A stretch of DNA of 23,258 nt from an uncultured Anaerolineales bacterium (lineage in GTDB: Bacteria; Chloroflexota; Anaerolineae; Anaerolineales; UBA6663). Numbering within the stretch: the stretch's first letter is position 1; each line of letters begins with the position of its first letter. The DNA is taken from assembly GCA_937952305.1 (NCBI GenBank), contig CALFZO010000169.1:1-23258 (forward strand), written 5' to 3'. A program made the translations under genes and the position numbers. Positions 7,798-14,639 of the stretch are shown piece by piece. The notes below the pieces were generated by a model, which saw only the letters and a list, made by a program, of their open reading frames with translations, was not told the DNA's origin and did not search any database.

Positions 7798-8609
7798 TCT
7801 GGACGATCGCCCAGCGCGAGCTGCGCGAAGCGCTGCGCAACAAGTGGCTGCTGTTTTACGCGCTGGGCTTTGCGGCGCTGGCGTTCGCGCTTTCCAGCGC
7901 CAGCCTGGCCGCCTCCGGGTACGGCGGGTTGGGGGGCTTCGGCCGCACGGCGGCCAGCCTCATCAACGCCCTGCTGCTGTTCGTGCCGCTGCTGGGCCTG
8001 AGCCTGGGGGCGGCCAGCCTGGCCGGGGACCGCGAGCGCGGCACACTGCTGTATCTGCTGTCCCAGCCGGTCAGCCGCGGCGAGGTGTTCGCGGGCAAGG
8101 CCCTGGGCGCCGCGCTGGGCATGACCAGCGCGCTGGGCGCGGGCTTCGGCCTGGCGGGGCTGGCTCTAGCCACTCTCGGTGACGGGCAGGGCGGGGCCTT
8201 CTTGGGGTTGGCCGGCTACACACTGCTGCTGGCGCTGGTGACGCTCGGCCTGGGCTTTCTGATCAGCGCCTTCACGCGCAAGAGCGCCACCGCCCTGGGC
8301 GCGGCGCTGATCGTGTGGCTGGGCCTGGTCTTCTTCAGTGACCTGGGCCTGGTGGGCGCCACGCTGGCACTGCGCCCGACGCCGGCCGCGCTCCTGGCCA
8401 TGCTGCTGGCCAACCCGCTGCAGGTCTTCAAGCTCGGCGCCATCTTCAGCCTGCGCGCCACGCTGGACACGCTCGGGGCGGCCGGGCAATACGCGGTCTA
8501 TCGATTTGGCGAGACGCTCCCGGTGCTGCTGGGCGGCCTCCTGGCCGCCTGGGCGGCGGCGGCGTTCGCGCTGGCTTTCGCCGTTTTCACGCGCCGAGGT
8601 GATGCATGA
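7782..8609 (+). CDS. nosY: NosY, membrane permease of the NosDFY transporter
   Basis: Membrane half of the NosDFY ABC complex needed to build the copper-sulfur centre of NosZ. The 275-aa protein has about six hydrophobic helices and the ABC-2 type coupling region GDRERGTLLYLLSQPVSRGE in the first cytoplasmic loop, where NosF docks. The ATG at 7782 is chosen because the conserved N-terminus (LIWTIAQRELREALRNKWL) begins there and GAGGCGGG precedes it. It overlaps the end of the nosD-nosF frame by 16 bases and overlaps the next start by four, so the three are translationally coupled. Confidence 0.9.
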   Translation: MEARLIWTIAQRELREALRNKWLLFYALGFAALAFALSSASLAASGYGGLGGFGRTAASLINALLLFVPLLGLSLGAASLAGDRERGTLLYLLSQPVSRGEVFAGKALGAALGMTSALGAGFGLAGLALATLGDGQGGAFLGLAGYTLLLALVTLGLGFLISAFTRKSATALGAALIVWLGLVFFSDLGLVGATLALRPTPAALLAMLLANPLQVFKLGAIFSLRATLDTLGAAGQYAVYRFGETLPVLLGGLLAAWAAAAFALAFAVFTRRGDA

Positions 8610-9094
8610 AACTCTCCCGTCGCCGCTTCCTGTTGTGCGCGGCCTGCGCCGGCGCTGGCGCCGTGCTGGCCGCCTGCGCGCCGCGCACCACCGCGCCGCA
8701 GCCGCCCGAGATTGCTTACGGCCTGGACACGTGCGACGGCTGCGGCATGGTCATCAGCGAGCCGCGCTTTGCCGGCGCGCTGCGCCTGGAGGACGGACGC
8801 GCGCACAAGTTCGACGACCTGGGCGACATGCTCGTGTATCACCTCGACCGGCCGAACCTGAAAGTGGCGGCCTGGTTCGTGCACGACTTCTACACGGAAG
8901 CCTGGACGCGCGGCGAGGCGGCGTTCTACGTGGCCAGCGACACGATCGCGTCGCCGATGGGCCACGGCTTGGCCGCCTTCGCGGCCCGTGACGCAGCTGA
9001 GACTTTTGCGCGTTCCGAGTGCGGGGACACGGACTGTCCGGTCCTCGATTTCGAGGGGCTGCGCGCCCATGTTCACATCAACTTGCACGGCTGA
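8606..9094 (+). CDS. nosL: NosL copper chaperone lipoprotein
   Basis: Carries Cu(I) to apo-NosZ outside the membrane. The 162-aa protein opens with a twin-arginine-like SRRRFLL and ends its signal with the lipobox LAAC, so it is a lipoprotein possibly exported by Tat. The diagnostic NosL motif DTCDGCGM follows shortly after, supplying the Cys and Met copper ligands. Conserved downstream segments (HKFDDLGDM, FVHDFYTEAW, SPMGHGLAAF) match the family. The ATG overlaps the nosY stop as ATGA. The usual length is 160-190 aa, so the gene is complete. Confidence 0.92.
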   Translation: MKLSRRRFLLCAACAGAGAVLAACAPRTTAPQPPEIAYGLDTCDGCGMVISEPRFAGALRLEDGRAHKFDDLGDMLVYHLDRPNLKVAAWFVHDFYTEAWTRGEAAFYVASDTIASPMGHGLAAFAARDAAETFARSECGDTDCPVLDFEGLRAHVHINLHG

Positions 9095-9157
9095 TTTCGC
9101 GGCCGGGCTGTGTCGGTGGTCGACCCTTCTATCCGTCTGATCACCAAGGAGTAAGAC

Positions 9158-9577
9158 ATGTCCAAGCGTAATGTGTTTCTGGCCGTTCTGGCGGTCACGG
9201 CCGCGCTGCTGAGTGCGGCTTGCGGCGGCGCCCCAGCCAGCGGCGGCGGCTCCGGCCAGGTGTCCGAGGAGGCCCAGGGTTTTGCCAGGCTGACCGGCGA
9301 CCCGGCCCCGGGCAAGGCTGGGTTCGACTCCACCTGTGTTTCCTGCCACGGACCGGACGCCACCGGGATCGTCGGCCTGGGCAAGGACCTGACCACTAGC
9401 GAGTGGACGCGCAGCCAGGCCGACGCCGAGCTAATCCTGTTTCTGACCAAGGGCCGGCCGGCCAGCGATGCGCTGAACACCACCGGGGTGGATATGCCGC
9501 CGCGCGGCGGCAACCCGGCGCTCAAGGACCAGGATCTGGCCGACATCGTCGCTTACGTGCGTTCGCTGCAGAAGTAG
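9158..9577 (+). CDS. Lipoprotein monoheme cytochrome c, likely NosZ electron donor
   Basis: A 139-aa lipoprotein (lipobox SAAC, Cys22) with a Gly/Ser linker and one class I cytochrome c domain. The heme site is CVSCH (Cys60, Cys63, His64), and Met113 in GVDMPPRGG is the likely sixth ligand. The C-terminal helix DLADIVAYVRSLQ is typical. It has its own AAGGAG Shine-Dalgarno and follows nosL by 63 bases. Clade II clusters often hold small cytochromes c (NosC1/NosC2) that pass electrons to CuA, and by position this protein would do the same. Partner specificity is inferred. Confidence 0.88.
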   Translation: MSKRNVFLAVLAVTAALLSAACGGAPASGGGSGQVSEEAQGFARLTGDPAPGKAGFDSTCVSCHGPDATGIVGLGKDLTTSEWTRSQADAELILFLTKGRPASDALNTTGVDMPPRGGNPALKDQDLADIVAYVRSLQK

Positions 9578-9610
9578 TCCCGCGCCAGTTCCAGACAGCG
9601 AGGACGAATC

Positions 9611-9856
9611 ATGGCTGAGACGTCGTGTCCGCCCGCCGGGGATGAGCGCGTTGACGCCCGCACCGGGCTGCCGCTGCCCGATCCCTTCCCGGAGTACATT
9701 CGCTGTCCGCACTGCGGCGAGCCGGAGGTGGAAGTCTGGTGCTATCAGGTCCGGGTGCGCTGTCACAACTGCGGCGGTTGGTGCGAGCATACGCCGATGG
9801 CCTGCCGCGGCAGCACGCCCGCCTGCCGGGCCCGGGTGGAGCAGGAGGCGCCCTGA
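9611..9856 (+). CDS. Small zinc-ribbon protein at the end of the nos cluster
   Basis: An 81-aa protein with CPHCGE (near residue 32) and CHNCGGWC (near residue 51), then two more Cys in the tail (MACRGSTPAC). The paired Cys motifs suggest a zinc ribbon. There is no signal peptide, so it should be cytoplasmic. GAGGA stands before the ATG, and the gene follows the cytochrome by 33 bases. A hairpin after the stop suggests the nos transcript ends here. Function is unknown; binding of nucleic acid or metal would be a guess. Confidence 0.65.
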   Translation: MAETSCPPAGDERVDARTGLPLPDPFPEYIRCPHCGEPEVEVWCYQVRVRCHNCGGWCEHTPMACRGSTPACRARVEQEAP

Positions 9857-9886
9857 CCGGCGCGGTGTCCGGGCCCGGGAATCAAC

Positions 9887-9911
9887 AAGGCGACCCGCCG
9901 GGGCCGCCTTT
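9887..9911. terminator. Terminator-like hairpin between converging genes
   Basis: AAGGCG (9887-9892) pairs with CGCCTT (9905-9910) and is followed on the plus strand by a pyrimidine-rich run TTTCTCTT. It stands between the end of the nos cluster and the converging regulator gene, where a terminator is expected. Confidence 0.5.
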
Positions 9912-9943
9912 CTCTTCGCTGCGCGGGACGCCTGGGCGGCCGC

Positions 9944-10648
9944 TCAGCCGGCCTGGGCCAATTCGTTCAGGCGCTCGCGATCCAGGATCACCAGGTAGCC
10001 GCCGCGTTCAGTGCGCACCAGATTCTGCTGGCTGAAGCGCGAGACAGTGCGGATGGCGGATTCGAGCGTGGTGCCGGACATATCGGCCAGATCCTGGCGC
10101 GAGAGGGAGATGGTGATCAGCGTGCCGTCCGGGCCGGGCTGGCCGACGCGGTCGGCCAGTTTGAGCAGGATGTGCGCCATGCGCCGCTCCACACGCTCGC
10201 CGGCCAGGATCTGCATATTGATCATCGACCGATGGCGGGCGCCGAGCATGCGCAGGAGCTTGAAGGTCACCGTCGGGTGCACCTGCAGGAAGCGCGCGTA
10301 CGCGTCCGTCGGAAAGCTGACGACGATGGAATCCTCCATCGCCTTGGCGGTGGCGGGATGCGTGGGAAAAAACAAGACCGCGCCGCCGAAGGCTTCGCCC
10401 GGCGCAATCATCTCCAGGATGATCTCACGCCCGTCCAGATCCTGGTAGACGATCTTCACCTGGCCGCTGTACACCAGCCAGACGCGGTCGCTGGGGTCGT
10501 CCTGCAGGAAGATGCCGGCGTCTTTCGCAACCTGGCTGGCATGGCACTGCGCGGCCAGATCCGCCAGTGCGGCGTCGGACACATCGGCCAGCAGCGGCAG
10601 CTGCCGCAGGAGGGCCATCATGGTGGAGGGGGTTATGACCGTCATCAT
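9944..10648 (-). CDS. Crp/Fnr-family transcription regulator without Fe-S cysteines (Dnr/NnrR-like role)
   Basis: A 234-aa regulator with an N-terminal cyclic-nucleotide-binding-like beta-roll (GIFLQDDPSDRVWLVYSGQV, then IAPGEAFGGAVLF), a long dimerisation helix (FLQVHPTVTFKLLRMLGARH) and a C-terminal winged helix (LSRQDLADMSGTTLESAIR). The recognition helix keeps the Glu and Arg of the Fnr ExxSR pattern as ESAIR, with Ile where Fnr has Ser. Only one Cys is present, so an Fnr-type 4Fe-4S cluster is unlikely; Dnr/NnrR-type NO sensing through heme is a plausible alternative. The start at 10648 is one of several nearby ATGs (10645, 10621) without a clear Shine-Dalgarno. It sits between the nos cluster and the cupin/globin operon and is the best candidate to bind ATGAC-N4-GTCAT. 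Confidence 0.85.
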   Translation of the reverse strand: MMTVITPSTMMALLRQLPLLADVSDAALADLAAQCHASQVAKDAGIFLQDDPSDRVWLVYSGQVKIVYQDLDGREIILEMIAPGEAFGGAVLFFPTHPATAKAMEDSIVVSFPTDAYARFLQVHPTVTFKLLRMLGARHRSMINMQILAGERVERRMAHILLKLADRVGQPGPDGTLITISLSRQDLADMSGTTLESAIRTVSRFSQQNLVRTERGGYLVILDRERLNELAQAG

Positions 10649-10673
10649 GTTGCCCGGGACTGGCGTGAGTATA

Positions 10674-10701
10674 CTAAATCTTACACCGGAATCCGATTTA
10701 G
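10674..10701. promoter_or_regulatory. Inverted repeat upstream of the cupin/globin operon
   Basis: CTAAATC (10674-10680) and GATTTAG (10695-10701) are perfect inverted arms separated by 14 bases, in an AT-rich island between the divergent regulator gene and the first cupin. It could be an operator or a hairpin in the leader. It differs from the ATGAC sites before nosZ. A TATACT at 10670-10675 may be a -10 box overlapping the left arm. Confidence 0.4.
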
Positions 10702-10723
10702 CCCGGCAGGAGGTCGCGCAAGC

Positions 10724-11050
10724 ATGACTGTGCACGTCTATTCTGATTACCGTTCGGCGCTGGCGTACTCGGCGCAGGGGCCCCAACCGCAGGTGTGGCT
10801 GGACGCGGCCGGGCTGCGCGCTGTATTGGTGGCTCTGGAACCCGGTCAGGCGCTGCCGCCTCACCCGGGGCCGGCGGCCGTTTATCACTTCCTGGAGGGC
10901 CGCGGCTGGATGCTGGCTGGAGGTGAACGGGTGCCGGTGCAGGCCGGCGCCACCGTGGCGGTGACTGACGGCGAACGGCGCGGCGTCGAGGCCGAGACGC
11001 GGCTGGCGTTCCTGGGCGTGCGCGCGCAGGGCGCGGAGGCGCAGCCGTGA
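10724..11050 (+). CDS. Small cupin-fold protein, metal ligands mostly absent
   Basis: A 108-aa single-domain cupin. The region LEPGQALPPHPGPAAVYHFL corresponds to cupin motif 1, followed by GGERVPVQAGATVAV as motif 2. Of the usual HxH...E...H metal set only scattered His remain (PPHPGP and VYHFL), so metal binding is doubtful. AGGAGGT nine bases upstream decides the ATG. It is the first gene of a run in which most neighbours overlap by four bases or are only a few bases apart, so it likely shares their regulation and role. No specific function is recognised. Confidence 0.7.
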   Translation: MTVHVYSDYRSALAYSAQGPQPQVWLDAAGLRAVLVALEPGQALPPHPGPAAVYHFLEGRGWMLAGGERVPVQAGATVAVTDGERRGVEAETRLAFLGVRAQGAEAQP

Positions 11051-11499
11051 GCGGTGGGTGGCGGCGCCACACGCGTTGGCTGCTGGTGCTCGGCGACTGC
11101 CTGGCCGCCGGCCTGTTCGTGTATATCGGCCAGCGTGATCATGACCTGGTGGATCCCGTCAACCCGCTCTGGGGCGTGCTGCAAAGCACGTTGATGTTCG
11201 TCGCGCCGTGGGTGGCCGTCGGCGCCTGGCTGGGCGGCTTCCCCACGGCCCTGGCCGGGGCGAGCCGCCGCCCGGACCTGGGCTTTCTGTCCCGGTCTCT
11301 AAACGTCTGGCTGGTGACGGCCCTGCTGGGCCTGTTGCTGCGCTCCTGGCTGTTAGGGCGCGCCGTCATTCCCACGGTCTTTGTAGTCGCCACGGTCGGC
11401 TTCGGGGGCCTGTTCCTGGTCGGCTGGCGGGCGCTCTTCGCCGCAGCGTATTGGATCACATCCCGCCGGCGCCCGGCTGAGCCGGGTGTCGCGCACTGA
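11047..11499 (+). CDS. DUF3054-like integral membrane protein
   Basis: A 150-aa membrane protein of about four helices. The opening LLVLGDCLAAGLFVYIGQRD and the later APWVAVGAWLGGF resemble DUF3054 proteins, a family of unknown function. The start is GTG at 11047, overlapping the preceding stop as GTGA, so translation is coupled to the first cupin. The C-terminus is basic (SRRRP), consistent with a cytoplasmic end. Nothing in it shows a catalytic or metal site. Confidence 0.7.
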   Translation: MSGGWRRHTRWLLVLGDCLAAGLFVYIGQRDHDLVDPVNPLWGVLQSTLMFVAPWVAVGAWLGGFPTALAGASRRPDLGFLSRSLNVWLVTALLGLLLRSWLLGRAVIPTVFVVATVGFGGLFLVGWRALFAAAYWITSRRRPAEPGVAH

Positions 11500-11508
11500 G
11501 AGGCCGCT

Positions 11509-11835
11509 ATGTCTGCCAGCAATCTGTTGCGATTAGACAGCCTGATCCCGGCGATCCCGCCGGACAGCATCCTCAGCCGGACGATCCACGACGACGACCA
11601 AGTGAAGGCGGTGCTCTTTGGGTTCGCGGCCGGCCAATCTTTGTCTGAGCACACGGCGTCCGTACCCGCGATCCTGCATTTCCTGCAAGGCGAGGCCGAT
11701 CTGACGCTGGGCGGCGAGACATCGTCCGCGCAGCCGGGGACCTGGGTGCACATGCCGGCCCGGTTGGCGCACAGCATCACGGCGCGGACGCCGGTGGTGA
11801 TGTTGCTGCTCATGCTGAAGAAGGGCCCGGCGTGA
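11509..11835 (+). CDS. Small cupin-fold protein
   Basis: A 108-aa single cupin. Motif 1 is recognisable in FAAGQSLSEHTASVPAILHF and motif 2 in PGTWVHMPARLAHSITA. His residues in SEH, LHF, VHM and AHS could form part of a metal site, though the order differs from the classical HxH...E...H set. It starts nine bases after the preceding gene with a GAGAGG Shine-Dalgarno and overlaps the next gene by four bases. Proteins of this type often act as small sensors or redox-stress enzymes, but no substrate can be assigned. Confidence 0.75.
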   Translation: MSASNLLRLDSLIPAIPPDSILSRTIHDDDQVKAVLFGFAAGQSLSEHTASVPAILHFLQGEADLTLGGETSSAQPGTWVHMPARLAHSITARTPVVMLLLMLKKGPA

Positions 11836-12914
11836 CCGACGTACGGGTGCGCGGGCCTCTGCTGGCGCTGGCCGGCCTGGCGCTGCTGTCGGCGCTGTGG
11901 GCGTCGCTGGTCCGGCTGGGCTGGAGCCTGCCGGCGCTGCCGGTGCCGATTGCCGGCCAGCACGGCGCCTTGATGACGGCCGGCTTCCTGGGAACCCTCA
12001 TCGCCGTGGAACGAGCCGTGGCGCTGCGCTGGGGGCCGGCCTACCTCGGGCCGGCCTTCTCGGGGGTGGGCACTCTGGGTCTGGCGTTGGGCTTGCCCGC
12101 CGACGTGGGCCGCGGCCTGATTGCGGCGGGCGCGGTTGGCCTGGTGATCGTGTTTGTGCGCATCGTGCGCCAGCACCCGGCGCCGTACACGCTGGTGATG
12201 GGCCTGGGCGCGGCGCTGTGGCTGGTCGGGGACGTGCTCTGGTGGCGGCGCGCGCCGATGGCGGCCGTTGTGCCGTGGTGGATCGGCTTCCTGGTCCTGA
12301 CCATCGCCGGCGAGCGGCTCGAACTGGGGCGCCTGCTCCGGCCGAGTCGGGCCACTCGCCTGGCGTTCAACCTGGCGGTGGCGGCCACCCTGGCTGGGCT
12401 ACTTCTCTCGTTGTGGGAGCTGGTCTGGGGCGGGCGGCTCTTCGGGTTGGGCCTGGCGGCCCTGGGAGTTTGGCTCGCCTGGAACGACCTCGCGCGCCAC
12501 ACCGCGCGCCGGGCCGGCCTGACGCGCTACATCGCCCTGAGCCTGCTGCCCGGCTACGTCTGGCTGATCGTGGGCGGCGGCTTGTGGCTGCTGTTCGCCG
12601 GGCGTCTGGAGGACCGCCTGATCTATGATGCGGCTCTCCATACGTTGCTGGTGGGCTTTGTGTTCTCGATGATCTTCGGCCATGCCCCCATCATCCTGCC
12701 GGCCGTGCTCGAACGCGACTTTGCCTACCGGCCCTGGCTTTACGGCCCCCTGCTGCTCCTGCACGGCTCGCTGATCATCCGCGTCGGCGGCGATCTGGCC
12801 GGGAGTGCCGCTGTCCGCCAGTGGGCGGGCCTCTTCAACGTCGTCGCCATCCTGGTCTTTGTGCCGCTGATGGCGGCGCTGACGCGCGCGCGGCCGAAGG
12901 CTCGGGCGCTATGA
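11832..12914 (+). CDS. NnrS-like polytopic membrane protein
   Basis: A 360-aa protein with about twelve hydrophobic helices and little soluble sequence. Two His-bearing helices stand out: IAGQHGALMTAGFLGTLIAV near the N-terminus and DAALHTLLVGFVFSMIFGHA near residue 265. Helices of this sort resemble NnrS, a heme- and copper-binding membrane protein linked to NO stress in denitrifiers, but similarity by eye is loose and the short His motif of NnrS is not exact. The start is GTG at 11832, forming GTGA with the upstream stop, and its own stop overlaps the next ATG as ATGA. A role in NO or heme/copper handling is inferred from these helices and the neighbours. Confidence 0.6.
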   Translation: MTDVRVRGPLLALAGLALLSALWASLVRLGWSLPALPVPIAGQHGALMTAGFLGTLIAVERAVALRWGPAYLGPAFSGVGTLGLALGLPADVGRGLIAAGAVGLVIVFVRIVRQHPAPYTLVMGLGAALWLVGDVLWWRRAPMAAVVPWWIGFLVLTIAGERLELGRLLRPSRATRLAFNLAVAATLAGLLLSLWELVWGGRLFGLGLAALGVWLAWNDLARHTARRAGLTRYIALSLLPGYVWLIVGGGLWLLFAGRLEDRLIYDAALHTLLVGFVFSMIFGHAPIILPAVLERDFAYRPWLYGPLLLLHGSLIIRVGGDLAGSAAVRQWAGLFNVVAILVFVPLMAALTRARPKARAL

Positions 12915-13297
12915 GCGCGCGCTGGAAGGTGGTGGCGGCCTCGGCGGCGGCGCGCTTTGACAGTGAGCGGCTGACCAACGTGCCGCTGTTCGAAGTTGAA
13001 ACGTTCTCGGGCTGCCTGTTGGGCTTTCGGCCCGGCCAGGTGCTGCCGCGCCATCGCCACGCGCACGAGCACGAAGTCTTCGACGTGGTCGCCGGCACCG
13101 GCACGGTCTGGCTGGACGGCGAGCCGGTCACGGCTGGGCCTGGGACCGTGATCATCGTGCCGGCCGGGGTCGAGCATGGCTTTGAGAACACCAGCGCCGC
13201 GCCCTGGGTGGTGCGGGCCACGATCCACACGCGCACGTATTTGCGCCAGGCGCTGCGCCGGGCCGTGGCCAAGCGGCTGGGGCGCGCGGAGTGGTAG
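12911..13297 (+). CDS. Cupin with a complete metal site
   Basis: A 128-aa single-domain cupin carrying the full motif 1: RPGQVLPRHRHAHEHEVFDV gives HxH and Glu ligands, followed by GTGTVWLDG. Motif 2 is PGTVIIVPAGVEHGFEN with the final His. A mononuclear metal site is therefore likely, unlike the first cupin of this operon. The Arg-rich C-terminal helix extends beyond the barrel. The ATG overlaps the previous stop as ATGA. The sequence does not tell enzyme from sensor. Confidence 0.85.
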   Translation: MSARWKVVAASAAARFDSERLTNVPLFEVETFSGCLLGFRPGQVLPRHRHAHEHEVFDVVAGTGTVWLDGEPVTAGPGTVIIVPAGVEHGFENTSAAPWVVRATIHTRTYLRQALRRAVAKRLGRAEW

Positions 13298-13301
13298 CGG
13301 C

Positions 13302-13721
13302 ATGCCGACGCTGACGCGCTGGTTCGTCAAGGCCGCCCTGGTCTGCGGGGCGGCCGCGCTGGGGCTGGGCGCCGCCCTGACCGTCCAGCCGCTGTGGCCG
13401 GGGCCAGCCTTTCCGAACGGCCTGGCGCCGGTGTATTTTCACCTCCTCATGGTGGGTTGGGTGACGCAATTGATCTTCGGCGTCGCCCATTGGATGTTCC
13501 CGAAAGCGTCCGCGGCCCGGCCGCGCGGCGACGAGCGCCTGGGCTGGCTGGTGTGGGGCGCCTTGAACGGCGGGCTGGTTCTGCGGGCCATCGGTGAACC
13601 CTGGACCGCGCAGAACCCGGGCGGGCCGGGTGGGTGGCTGCTGGCCGCCTCAGCCGGGTTGCAGGTTGTCGCCGGCTGGACCTTCGTCGGCTTGATCTGG
13701 CCCCGCGTCAAAGCCAAGTGA
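13302..13721 (+). CDS. Four-helix membrane protein resembling part of heme-copper oxidase subunit I
   Basis: A 139-aa protein with four predicted helices (about residues 6-27, 41-66, 82-103 and 110-134). The second helix, VYFHLLMVGWVTQLIFGVAH, has His residues at both ends and resembles His-containing helices of cytochrome oxidase or NO-reductase subunit I and NnrS-type proteins, so heme binding is possible but unproven. The ATG at 13302 is picked because the hydrophobic N-terminus begins there, four bases after the cupin stop. It is paralogous to the gene at 14640 (compare GWVTQLIFGVAHWMFP with GWLAQLALGVAYWILP), and the pair flanks the globin-MoaD gene. Confidence 0.65.
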   Translation: MPTLTRWFVKAALVCGAAALGLGAALTVQPLWPGPAFPNGLAPVYFHLLMVGWVTQLIFGVAHWMFPKASAARPRGDERLGWLVWGALNGGLVLRAIGEPWTAQNPGGPGGWLLAASAGLQVVAGWTFVGLIWPRVKAK

Positions 13722-13744
13722 TTGAAGAGCGAGGAGAGGCTGGG

Positions 13745-14623
13745 ATGACCGAGAAACTGGAACTGCATCAATTGGAGCCGGAGCCGCCGGAGGAGTGGCG
13801 GCGCCTGTTGCGCTTTGTGGGTTGGGGATCGGCGGAACGACAGGCCGCGGCGCGCTCGGTGGAGGCGCTCTTCCGGCGCGGCCCGGAGCTGGTGGCCGCG
13901 ACCTACGCTTATCTGCAGCAGGTCCCGGAGACGGCGGCCATCCTGGGCTGGGAGACGGCGGTGGATGAAGCGCATCTGGAGGAGCGGCGGCGCTTCTTTA
14001 CGGTCTGGCTGGCGCGCAGCCTCGGCCTGGACACCAGCGACGAGTTCGCTTACACGTTGTTTCGGGCCGGGCAGTGGCATGCCGGGCATGGGCCGCGCCG
14101 CATCCACACGCCCCCGGAGTATGTCACTGGCTCCATCGCCCTGGTGCAGTCCAGCCTGGCGCGGTACATGCTGGAGGCCGGCCTGCCGGCGGCCGTGATT
14201 GCGGAGGCCAGCGCGGCCTGGAACAAGTACCTGGCCGTCCAGTTGAACCAGATGCTGTTGGGCTATCGTGTGGCCCGCGACCTGACGGCCGGGCCGTGGA
14301 CCGTACGCTGCCGGGTGTTTGGGCGCTTGCGGCCACTGGTGGGCCGGGTGGACACGGAGGTCAGCGCGGCGCCGGGAGCGACGGTGGCCGAAATCCTGCG
14401 CAAGTTCCTCAACTACTATCCGCAGGTGCGGGCTGAGGCGCTGGACCGGGTCTGGCATTCTGAGGAAGAAGCCGGCTCGCTGTGGCAGAAGACGACGGCC
14501 GCTTTCGTGCCGCGCTACGGCTGGCGCGTGCTGCACAACGGCACCGATCTGGCCTATGCCGGCGGCCTGACCGGCCTGGTGCAGGCCGGCGACGAAGTGG
14601 CCCTGTTCCCGCCGGGCCGCTGA
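13745..14623 (+). CDS. Protoglobin-MoaD/ThiS-like fusion protein
   Basis: A 292-aa soluble protein. Residues about 15-183 have the all-helical pattern of a protoglobin or globin-coupled-sensor domain, with RRRFFTVWLARSLGLD before a likely proximal His112 in LFRAGQWHAGHGP and the following TPPEYVTGS. Residues about 186-292 form a MoaD/ThiS ubiquitin-like domain: VRCRVFGRLRPLVG, ATVAEILRKFLNYYP, WRVLHNGTDL, GGLTGLVQAGDEVALFPP. It ends PPGR, not the GlyGly needed for sulfur-carrier activation, so it probably no longer carries sulfur. The ATG has GAGGAG eight bases upstream. Binding of O2 or NO by the globin would fit the nos context. The pairing of domains is unusual, and its output is unknown. 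Confidence 0.8.
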   Translation: MTEKLELHQLEPEPPEEWRRLLRFVGWGSAERQAAARSVEALFRRGPELVAATYAYLQQVPETAAILGWETAVDEAHLEERRRFFTVWLARSLGLDTSDEFAYTLFRAGQWHAGHGPRRIHTPPEYVTGSIALVQSSLARYMLEAGLPAAVIAEASAAWNKYLAVQLNQMLLGYRVARDLTAGPWTVRCRVFGRLRPLVGRVDTEVSAAPGATVAEILRKFLNYYPQVRAEALDRVWHSEEEAGSLWQKTTAAFVPRYGWRVLHNGTDLAYAGGLTGLVQAGDEVALFPPGR

Positions 14624-14639
14624 AGCGCGGAGGCGCGCG

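Noticed and set aside
10635..10645. ATGAC-C-GTCAT palindrome at the start of the Crp/Fnr gene
   Set aside because: The arms equal those of the nosZ operators but the spacer is one base instead of four, which breaks the TGA-N6-TCA geometry, and the bases encode the first codons of the protein.
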